A stretch of DNA of 37,050 bases from Planctomycetota bacterium (GTDB lineage: Bacteria; Planctomycetota; UBA8742; UBA2392). Position 1 is the first letter of the stretch; each line of letters starts with the position of its first letter. The DNA is taken from the NCBI GenBank assembly GCA_020848275.1, contig JADLAK010000092.1, positions 1 through 37,050 on the forward strand, written 5' to 3'. The notes beneath the pieces were generated by a model, which did no database searches, was not told the DNA's origin, and saw only the letters and a program-made list of their open reading frames with translations. The translations under genes and the position numbers were made by a program. Below, one piece after another: positions 8,125 through 15,422 of this stretch.

Positions 8125-11100
8125 ATGAAAACCGCCACCATCACCCTGCTCTTCCTGCTCGTCTCCCCGCTACTGGCGCAAGCGCCGGATTACGCCGCGC
8201 TGGAAACCATCTATCTCGACGCCTCCATCGGCGAACTCGACTACGACGCCTACGCGGCGAAGCTGATCGCCCTGTGCGAGAAAAATCCGGCCTCGGAAGA
8301 AGCGGTGCTGGCGCTGATCGCCTGCCAGAAGTTCGACAAGATGCAGTCGTCGTCGCAACCCGTGTACGCGATGCTGAAAAAGCTGGCCAAGGACGACTTC
8401 AAGGGTTGCGGCAAGTTCGCGTCGTCGTTTGCGCGCGCCTACCTGCACTGGGCGCGGCGCATCGAGATCGACGCCAACGCCAACGCCGTCGCCCGCCGCT
8501 GGAACGGCATCACCACCGCCATGTGGTGCGGGCCCTTTGCCGAGCCCGGCGCCAGCGCCCACGATGACGCCTTCCAGCCCGAAGTGCGGCTGTACCTCGA
8601 CCGCAACTACACCGGCGCCTACGGCCCCGTCAGCTTCCGCCCCGTGCCGCACTTTGACGCCAACGACGACGAACTGGACATCTTTGACGCCGAGCGCCAT
8701 CACGGCCAGTGCTACTACGTCGCCACCAGCATATTCGTGTCCAGGGCGACAGCGGCGATGCTGTCGCTCGACTTCATGGGCCCGGGCAAGGTGTGGCTGC
8801 GCGGAGCGCCGCTGGTCGACTTCGACGCCCGCGCCGGCGAATGCCCGCGCACCTACCTCAATGTCCAGCTTGCACAGGGCGAAAACCTGCTGTTGGTCAA
8901 GATCAGCTCGATCTCGAACCTGCGCGTCCGCATCCGCGGCGCCGACGGCCGGCCCATCGAGGGCATGCGTGCCGCGGTCCCGACGGGCGGCCCCTTTGAA
9001 ATTCGTGGCGGCAAACCGGCCATCGAAAACCCGCGGCCGATGTGGTCGGCGAAGTTCGACGCCGAGCTCAAGCGGCTGGAGGGCTCCTCGGACGCCCGGC
9101 AAACGGCGCTGTGCCGCCTGGCGCTGGCAAGCCTGTGCGACCAGTACGATCTCAAAAGCGAGGGCACGCTGCACCTCGAAGCCGCGATGGAGGCGATGCC
9201 GAAAAACACGGGCATAAGCCTGGCGTTCGTGCGCGCGCTGGATGAAAGCCCGCTGTATTCGCCCAGCGGCACACGCCGCGCCAAACGCACGGTGCTGGCC
9301 GACCTCGTCAAGGCCTCGGACAAACCCCTGCCCGCGGCGCTGGTTGAACTGGGCAAGTCGTTCGCGCGCGACGAACGCACCCATGACGTCGTCGATTGCA
9401 TGCAAAAGGCGCTGACAGCCAACCCCAGGGCGTGGACGGTGTGGCTCGAGCTCTCCGAGTACTACAGGCAGCTCAGTTGGCGCGCGGAGTGGTTTGCGTC
9501 GCTGCGGAAGGCCGAGCAAATTGCGCCAAAGGCCCCGGCGGTGCTGATGGCGCTGGCGAATTACCACAACTCGGGCGACGCCCTGCGCCAGGAGTACGCT
9601 TATCGCAATGCGCTGACGGCCGTGTGGCCCGGCGACCGCGACACGCGCCTGTCGATGATTTCACTGCTGCTGCGACTTGGCCGCGCCGACGACGCCCGCA
9701 AAATGGCTGAGGCCCACCGCGCCGCCGACCCGGGCGACCGCTACGCGCGCCAGCGCCTGGCGGAGGTCTATTTCGCCACGGGCAAGCTCGATGACGGGCT
9801 GAAGCTGTGCGACGAACTCGCGTCGCAATGCGCCGAGCCCGACCGCTACCTGCGCATCGGCGTCAAGGCGCTCATCAATGCCGGCGACGAAACCCGCGCA
9901 CGCCAATGGTGCGAGCGCGTCGTCGCCGCCAACCCCTCCGACAGTTACTCGCGCCGCCTGCTGATGCGCATGAAGGGTGAAAGCGGCGAGTTCTGGAAGG
10001 AACACTCGCTCACATTCGAAGACGCAAAAAAGGCCGAGCCCAATGAGCCGGGCGACGGCCGCGCCCACAGCGCCATGGTGCTGGATGAAATGGTCCAGCA
10101 GGTGTTTGCCGACGGCAGCTCGATTACTTACGTGCACCAGATCCGCAAAATCCTGACGCTTGACGGCGTCGACGAACGCGGCCGCGACCGCGTGATGGGC
10201 GCCGAGCTCATCACCGCCCGCACGATCAAGCCCGATGGCACGGTGCTTGAGCCCGTAACGTTTGCGGGCAACCAGGTCGAATACCCGGGCGTCGAGGTCG
10301 GCTGCTACCTCGAAATCGCCTATTTGCAATTCACCAACCCCTCGCCCTACCGCACGCTTTACAACGACCGTTTCTACTTCGAGGACCAGGCGCTCAACGA
10401 GCCGTTCTACATCAGCCGCTGGGTGTTGCTGGCGCCGCAGACCATGGCGTTGAACATCCGCCAGCGCAACCTCGATGAAGGGCCCAACGTCGACATCCGC
10501 CAGTTCAACAAGGGCGACCAGGCCGTGTACATCTGGGACGTCCGGTCGCGCCGCCACCTTGAGAAAGAAGGCATCTTCGCGCCCGGCGCGCTCGAGCTGA
10601 TCCCGTGGCTCGAGATCGTCCAGCCCAGCGCCTGGCAGCGCAAGGCGCGCATCGCCGCGGAATACGGCCTGCGCCGCACGCGCGTGACGCCGCTGGTCGA
10701 GAAAGTCGCGGCCGACGTCCTCAAGGGACAAAACCTCAGTGACGAGCAGAAGGCCCGCAAACTCTACGAGTGGGTCAACGCCAACCTGCTCACCAGCGGC
10801 GACACGCAGGGAGCGCACCAGGCCCTGCGCGCAATGGCGGGCTCACGCGAAGAGGTTTTCTTGTCGCTGTGCAAGGCTGCGGGCGTGAAAGTCGGCTTTG
10901 CGATGGCCGACACCTCCCAGCTTGCGCGCTCAACGCGCGAGGAACGCCCCTTGATCGCCGACTGGGTCAGCCCGGCAAACAACGATTTCAACACCTTCCT
11001 GGTCGTGGTGACGGGCGACGACGGCAAACGCATCTATCTTTCGCTCGACGAACGCCTGCGGCCCTTTGGCGCCTACGGCGCGCGCTACGACGGCGCGCCG

Positions 11101-11841
11101 GTCATCCTGTGGAACGACGGGCGCTACGAGCAAACGTTTTTGCCCGGCGGCGCGCCCGATCGCGACCTTTACATCTCGCGCTCGGAAATCACGCTCAAGG
11201 CAGACGGCTCCGCGGACGTCAGCGGTTCGCTCGAACTTTTCGGCGAGCGTTCGTACTCGATCAAGGAACAGATGCGCAACACCTCGCGCGAGCAGCTTGG
11301 CACCGAGCTCGAGGGCGACATCGCCTCGCAGTTCCCGGGTTTTTCCGCGACCAGCATGGACTTCCCCGACATTGGCACGCTCGGCAAACCCTATGTGCGC
11401 AAATACGCGGGCACTTCGCCGGCGCTGGCGCAGAAGTCGCGCCAGGGGCTCACTTGCGGCCTGCCGATTGCGAAAATGGCCGCGGTGCTGGCGTCGCTGG
11501 CCTCGCGCGAAAAACGCAAGATGGACATGCTGCTAGATTTCGACCTGCACTGGGAAGACGAGATCCGCATCAAGGCGCCCGCGGGTTTCAACTTCAGCGA
11601 ACTGCCCGCCGATACGCTGTATCCCTGCGCACCGTTCCTCTACAGCCTCACATACAAGCTTGAGGACGGTGTGCTGGTGGTCAAACGCAAAGTGGGCGTG
11701 GGCCCGGGGCGCATCTCGGCCAGTTCGTACCCGCAATTCCTCGGGCAGCTCGCGCGCGTGCGTGCGGCGGAGGACATCCGCATCAAGCTCGCGCCGACCG
11801 CCACCGACGCCGCAAAAACCGAAGACGTGGTGCCTAAGTAG
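8125..11841 (+). CDS. Secreted TPR / DUF3857-like protein with degenerate transglutaminase domain
   Basis: A 1238-residue paralogue of the preceding protein with the same order of parts. It has a signal peptide (MKTATITLLFLLVSPLLAQA), a beta-sandwich with MWCGPF and QGENLLLVKI (about 130-285), TPR-like helices (about 320-630), a DUF3857-like region (from about 655), and a transglutaminase-like fold (about 870-980). The catalytic positions are altered. The segment aligned with GDCKDK reads GSREEV, placing Arg908 where Cys is expected. The segment aligned with FNHVIALV reads FNTFLVVV, with Thr957 for His. The Asp equivalent (Asp975 in SLDERL) remains. I infer a non-catalytic structural or regulatory partner of the upstream protein. 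The ATG at 8125 is preceded by GGAG at good spacing. The two genes are probably one operon. Confidence 0.82.
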   Translation: MKTATITLLFLLVSPLLAQAPDYAALETIYLDASIGELDYDAYAAKLIALCEKNPASEEAVLALIACQKFDKMQSSSQPVYAMLKKLAKDDFKGCGKFASSFARAYLHWARRIEIDANANAVARRWNGITTAMWCGPFAEPGASAHDDAFQPEVRLYLDRNYTGAYGPVSFRPVPHFDANDDELDIFDAERHHGQCYYVATSIFVSRATAAMLSLDFMGPGKVWLRGAPLVDFDARAGECPRTYLNVQLAQGENLLLVKISSISNLRVRIRGADGRPIEGMRAAVPTGGPFEIRGGKPAIENPRPMWSAKFDAELKRLEGSSDARQTALCRLALASLCDQYDLKSEGTLHLEAAMEAMPKNTGISLAFVRALDESPLYSPSGTRRAKRTVLADLVKASDKPLPAALVELGKSFARDERTHDVVDCMQKALTANPRAWTVWLELSEYYRQLSWRAEWFASLRKAEQIAPKAPAVLMALANYHNSGDALRQEYAYRNALTAVWPGDRDTRLSMISLLLRLGRADDARKMAEAHRAADPGDRYARQRLAEVYFATGKLDDGLKLCDELASQCAEPDRYLRIGVKALINAGDETRARQWCERVVAANPSDSYSRRLLMRMKGESGEFWKEHSLTFEDAKKAEPNEPGDGRAHSAMVLDEMVQQVFADGSSITYVHQIRKILTLDGVDERGRDRVMGAELITARTIKPDGTVLEPVTFAGNQVEYPGVEVGCYLEIAYLQFTNPSPYRTLYNDRFYFEDQALNEPFYISRWVLLAPQTMALNIRQRNLDEGPNVDIRQFNKGDQAVYIWDVRSRRHLEKEGIFAPGALELIPWLEIVQPSAWQRKARIAAEYGLRRTRVTPLVEKVAADVLKGQNLSDEQKARKLYEWVNANLLTSGDTQGAHQALRAMAGSREEVFLSLCKAAGVKVGFAMADTSQLARSTREERPLIADWVSPANNDFNTFLVVVTGDDGKRIYLSLDERLRPFGAYGARYDGAPVILWNDGRYEQTFLPGGAPDRDLYISRSEITLKADGSADVSGSLELFGERSYSIKEQMRNTSREQLGTELEGDIASQFPGFSATSMDFPDIGTLGKPYVRKYAGTSPALAQKSRQGLTCGLPIAKMAAVLASLASREKRKMDMLLDFDLHWEDEIRIKAPAGFNFSELPADTLYPCAPFLYSLTYKLEDGVLVVKRKVGVGPGRISASSYPQFLGQLARVRAAEDIRIKLAPTATDAAKTEDVVPK

Positions 11842-11846
11842 GTGGA

Positions 11847-11863
11847 GCGGGCGCCTCGCCCGC
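11847..11863. repeat. Perfect 7-bp-stem GC hairpin between convergent genes
   Basis: GCGGGCG-CCT-CGCCCGC begins five bases after the upstream stop codon. There is no T-tract on either side. It may end transcription weakly between the convergent genes, or belong to the palindromic intergenic repeats seen elsewhere in the window. Confidence 0.5.
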
Positions 11864-11915
11864 ATCGCAAAACGGGCAGACCACCGCGCCGGAAAGAAAT
11901 TTACGCAGGACCGCT

Positions 11916-12638
11916 CTACCTTAGTCGAACCACGATTTTCAGGCGGTCAAGGGTTTCGCTGCGGCGGTCATGGATTTGCAAAAACAAAACTGCGCCCTTT
12001 TCGGGCACCGTTGTGCCGTCGACATACAGCAGGACTTTGCCGCCCTTGTCGTCGCCCTCCAGCGGCACGATGCCGAACTTCATCTCCCGGGGGCTCAGCG
12101 CAATCTGGAAGTCGTCGGCCATCGCCCTGGGGTCGCCGCCAACAAGGTCGACTTCCTTGCGCTGGTCGGGCCTGGGCTCGACAAACATGTGCACTTCGCG
12201 GTCCTTGAAATGCGCGCCGCGGCCGAAGCTGACGGTGCGCGGGCGTGAGCGATAGGCCGTGCCCTTCTCGTTGAACTCGACGCTGAACTTCACGCGGCTG
12301 CCCGTAAATTGCGCCAGGTCGACCAGCCGGTCGTGCGTGACCGCGGTGCTATCGCCAAAGGCGTGCCAGAGAAGGCCATCGGTGCTGAGCAGCATTCTCG
12401 AGGCGTCATGTTCGCTGGTCTGCCAGATGCCCCAGAAATTCTCCGACGCCATGCGGGCGCCGTCGGGCGGCCAGAGATCAAATGGGTCCAGCACGGGGCG
12501 TTCTTCCAGCGGCTCGCGCTCGAATTTAATACCGCACGCCTTGTTGGCGCCTGCATTGTTTGCGTGCGCGTTGTTGTTGGCGATGCCGCCGCCGCAGGCG
12601 GAGAGAAGCAGGCATCCCAGTATCAGCAGGCGGCGCAT
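11916..12638 (-). CDS. Putative lipoprotein of unknown function
   Basis: A 240-residue protein beginning MRRLLILGCLLLSACGGG. The lipobox Leu-Ser-Ala-Cys predicts lipidation at Cys15, followed by a short Asn/Ala/Gly-rich tether (GIANNNAHANNAGANKA). The remainder looks like one globular, probably beta-rich domain, with segments such as FWGIWQTSEHDASRMLLSTD and GKVLLYVDGTTVPEKGAVL. I do not recognise the family. There is no Shine-Dalgarno before the ATG; the bases directly upstream belong to the composite repeat. The gene is convergent with the 8125 gene and lies downstream of nuoM on the same strand, 143 bases away. Confidence 0.75.
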   Translation of the reverse strand: MRRLLILGCLLLSACGGGIANNNAHANNAGANKACGIKFEREPLEERPVLDPFDLWPPDGARMASENFWGIWQTSEHDASRMLLSTDGLLWHAFGDSTAVTHDRLVDLAQFTGSRVKFSVEFNEKGTAYRSRPRTVSFGRGAHFKDREVHMFVEPRPDQRKEVDLVGGDPRAMADDFQIALSPREMKFGIVPLEGDDKGGKVLLYVDGTTVPEKGAVLFLQIHDRRSETLDRLKIVVRLR

Positions 12639-12639
12639 G

Positions 12640-12781
12640 GGAACGTTTTAACGTCGCAAAGGCGCAAGGCGCTAGTGGCACGGGCCACGTTAAGTGCGAA
12701 TGCGATCTAACCGAGGAGTCGCGGGAACGCGGCGAGATTGCTGGTTTTGTCCGCGCCGCCGCGTCTCCGCGGTGAACTGAT
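12640..12781 (-). repeat. Composite intergenic repeat, copy 1
   Basis: Read on the minus strand, the nuoM-lipoprotein gap starts with TTCACCGCGGAGA (12764-12776) and ends with CCTTGCGCCTTTGCG (12655-12669), then ACGTTAAAACGT just before the lipoprotein ATG. The same two blocks in the same order occur at 23379-23391 and 23441-23466. No ORF, terminator or recognisable promoter is visible inside. Confidence 0.45.
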
Positions 12782-14359
12782 CTACTTGTGGGCGACGGCT
12801 TCCATGCGCTGGGCGGCCGAGGCCCTGGCGTTCTCGATGGTCGCCTTGACGGCGGGCTCGGTGCGCGTGAGCAGCGGCGTGGGGTTGAGGCCGATGAAGA
12901 AAATCAGCACGACTACCGGCAACGCAAACGACATCTCAAGCGGCGTGACGTCGCGCAGGTTTTTGTTTTCCTTGACCGTGATCTCGCCAAAGAACACGCG
13001 CTGATAGCCCCACAACATGTAGACGGCGCCCAACACCACGCCGCTGGCCGCAAAGACCGCCAGTGTGCTGCCCGTGGTCCAGGTCCAGTCGCCGTTTGGC
13101 ATGCCGCCAAAGGTGCCGAGCAAGATCAGGAACTCGCCGACAAAGCCGTTGGTGCCCGGCAGGCCGATGGACGACAGCGTCGCGATCATGAACAACACCG
13201 CGAACTTCGGCATGACCTTGGCGATGCCGCCGAACTCGGCGAAGATGCGGGTGTGGCGGCGCTCGTAAATCACGCCCACAAGCAAGAACAGCAAGCCCGT
13301 CGACAGGCCGTGGTTGATGTTCTGCAAAAGCGCGCCCTGCACGGCAATCAGGTTGAAACTGAACAGGCCCAGCACAATGAAGCCCATGTGCGCGACCGAG
13401 CTATAGGCAATCATCTTCTTCAGGTCGTCCTGCGCCAACGCCATCATGCTGCCATAGATGATGCCGATGACCGCGAGCACCGAAATCGCGCCGGAAAGCG
13501 CAACCGCGGGCTCCGGAAAGAACGGGATCGCAAAGCGCAACATGCCGTAGGTGCCCAATTTCAGCATCACGCCGGCCAGCACGACGCTGCCTCCGGTGGG
13601 CGCCTCGGTGTGCGCTTGCGGCAGCCATGTATGGAACGGGAAGACCGGCGTCTTGATCGCAAAGCTGAGCATAAACGCGCCGAAGCACACGTATTGCGCG
13701 GTACTGCTGAGGTTACGGCACGCTTCCGGCAGCAGGCGAATGTCAAAGGTGCCGGCCTCGTGGGCGACGTAAAGCACCGCAAGGAACATCAGAAGGCTGC
13801 CCACCAGCGTGTAGACGAAGAACTTGAGGGCGGCCTCGCGGCGTTCGATTTCATCGCTGCCCCAGACGCCGATCAACAGGTACATCGGGATCAGCATCAG
13901 CTCGAAGAACACGTAGAACAAAAACAAATCCAGCGCACAGAACGAGCCGATTAAACCCGTCTGCAGCACAAGCATGGCGATGAAATACTCTTTGACCTTG
14001 TGATGCACGTTGCTGGTGCTGGACAGCATCACAATCGGGCTCAAAAACGTCGTCAGCAGCACAAGGAACACGCTGATGCCGTCCACGCCCATGATGTATT
14101 TAATGTTAAACGCCGGGATCCATGCCACCTCTTCAACGAGAGAGAATCCCGCGCCGCCGCCGCTCTGGAATTCGAACAGGATCGGCAGACTGGCCACAAA
14201 CGTGATCAGGCTGAAGAAGAAAGCCGTGGCCTTGAGTTCGCGTTCGCGCTTGCGGTGAATGAACGTCAAAAACAGCGCGCCCACCAGCGGCAAAAACGTC
14301 ACCACGCTAAGGTGGTAACGCAGGTTGGTGACATCAATGGCCGCTGACAGGAATTCCAT
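12782..14359 (-). CDS. nuoM: NADH-quinone oxidoreductase subunit M
   Basis: A 525-residue polytopic inner-membrane protein with about 14 TM helices: the antiporter-like proton-pumping subunit ND4 of respiratory complex I. Key residues sit where expected. Glu153 in FFELMLIPMYLLIGVWG matches E. coli Glu144. Lys236 in KTPVFPFHTWLPQAHTEAP matches Lys234. Lys267 in MLKLGTYG matches Lys265. A GEFLILLG motif with conserved Glu lies in the later helices. The length fits the family (E. coli 509). No other nuo gene is adjacent: the downstream neighbour is a lipoprotein and the upstream one a divergent SDR. In most genomes nuoM lies between nuoL and nuoN, so this copy is detached. No strong Shine-Dalgarno precedes the ATG at 14359. 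Confidence 0.95.
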   Translation of the reverse strand: MEFLSAAIDVTNLRYHLSVVTFLPLVGALFLTFIHRKRERELKATAFFFSLITFVASLPILFEFQSGGGAGFSLVEEVAWIPAFNIKYIMGVDGISVFLVLLTTFLSPIVMLSSTSNVHHKVKEYFIAMLVLQTGLIGSFCALDLFLFYVFFELMLIPMYLLIGVWGSDEIERREAALKFFVYTLVGSLLMFLAVLYVAHEAGTFDIRLLPEACRNLSSTAQYVCFGAFMLSFAIKTPVFPFHTWLPQAHTEAPTGGSVVLAGVMLKLGTYGMLRFAIPFFPEPAVALSGAISVLAVIGIIYGSMMALAQDDLKKMIAYSSVAHMGFIVLGLFSFNLIAVQGALLQNINHGLSTGLLFLLVGVIYERRHTRIFAEFGGIAKVMPKFAVLFMIATLSSIGLPGTNGFVGEFLILLGTFGGMPNGDWTWTTGSTLAVFAASGVVLGAVYMLWGYQRVFFGEITVKENKNLRDVTPLEMSFALPVVVLIFFIGLNPTPLLTRTEPAVKATIENARASAAQRMEAVAHK

Positions 14360-14514
14360 GCGTGGCGCGATGTTATGAGGCTCCCACGGCGTTGCAAGCC
14401 CTGCAATCTCGCAGCAGGCAAGCGCCGGAAGGCCGGAGTTGCTTTAGGTCGATCGATGGCTAGAACTACGCCGCCTCCCGCCTCCCAATTGCGCTGGCAG
14501 AATTGAGCCGACAG

Positions 14515-15375
14515 ATGACTCCCGACGCCCAAGCCTCGTTGTCCGGCAAGACCGCGCTAGTTACCGGCGCCGCATCAGGCATTGGGCGCGTCACGGCCAT
14601 TGAACTCGCGCGCCGCGGCGCCCATGTGATTGTCAGCGCCCGCAGCCCCGAACGCGCCAATCCCGTTGTCGACGTCATCCTCGCCGCCGGCGGCAGTGCC
14701 GAGGCCTTGGCAATGGACCTTGCGTCGCTCAAAAGCGTGCGCCACGCCGCCCTGGAGCTTGCGTCGCGGCACAACAAGCTTCATGTGCTCGTCAACAACG
14801 CAGGTTTGTGGGCGGGCTCCCGGCAGATCACACCCGACGGCTTCGAGGCGACATTTGCCATCAATGTGCTCGCGCCGTTTCTGTTCACCAACCTGCTGCT
14901 GCCCGCGCTGCGGGCCGCGCGGGGACGCGTCGTCAACGTGTCGTCTCTCGAACACTACAATGGCCGGATTCGATGGGATGACCTCCAGTTCGAGCGCGGC
15001 TACGGCGCGCGGCGGGCCTACCAGCAATCGAAGCTTGCGCTGACCATGCTCACCAACGAACTTGCACGGCGCGAACAAGGCCTCACCGCCAACAGCCTGC
15101 ATCCCGGCGTGATTGCGACAGACTTGTTTCGCAACATGCCCGCATTCGTCCAGTTTTTTATCGGCCTGCTGATGCGCTCGCCCGAGGACGGCGCGCAACC
15201 CCAAATACGCCTGGCCGCCGACGCGGGCTTCAACGACGTCACCGGCAGGTTCTTCCGCCGGTTTAAGGAGAGGCCGCCGCACAAGCTTGCGCTCGATGCG
15301 GCGGCGTGCAAACGCCTGTGGGAAACCTGCGAGAAGCTCGCGCCCTCAGCGCCGGCCGGTAAACCGGCGGAGTGA
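14515..15375 (+). CDS. Short-chain dehydrogenase/reductase (retinol dehydrogenase-like)
   Basis: An NAD(P)-dependent oxidoreductase of 286 residues with the full classical SDR set. It has the nucleotide-binding TGAASGIG (17-24), NNAG (94-97), the active-site Ser in NVSS (143/144), and Tyr169/Lys173 in YQQSK. SARS after beta-2 (Arg43) suggests NADP preference. The GYGARRAYQQSKLALTMLT region and the ITPDGFEATFAINVLAPFLF motif resemble the retinol dehydrogenase/WW-oxidoreductase group, but the substrate cannot be read from sequence. I start at ATG 14515; an in-frame TTG at 14503 would add four residues. Ribosome-site evidence is weak for both. It is divergent from nuoM and convergent with the next gene. 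Confidence 0.88.
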   Translation: MTPDAQASLSGKTALVTGAASGIGRVTAIELARRGAHVIVSARSPERANPVVDVILAAGGSAEALAMDLASLKSVRHAALELASRHNKLHVLVNNAGLWAGSRQITPDGFEATFAINVLAPFLFTNLLLPALRAARGRVVNVSSLEHYNGRIRWDDLQFERGYGARRAYQQSKLALTMLTNELARREQGLTANSLHPGVIATDLFRNMPAFVQFFIGLLMRSPEDGAQPQIRLAADAGFNDVTGRFFRRFKERPPHKLALDAAACKRLWETCEKLAPSAPAGKPAE

Positions 15376-15402
15376 TCGGCACCGCCCGTCCATGCGGACT
15401 TC

Positions 15403-15422
15403 CCCCGCCCTACCGGGCGGGG
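15403..15422. terminator. Candidate bidirectional hairpin between convergent genes
   Basis: CCCCGCCC-TACC-GGGCGGGG is a perfect 8-bp stem overlapping the stop codon of the minus-strand gene (15410-15412) and lying 27 bases past the SDR stop. On the plus strand it is followed by CTGTGTTT, a weak T-run. On the minus strand there is no T-tract. Confidence 0.5.
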
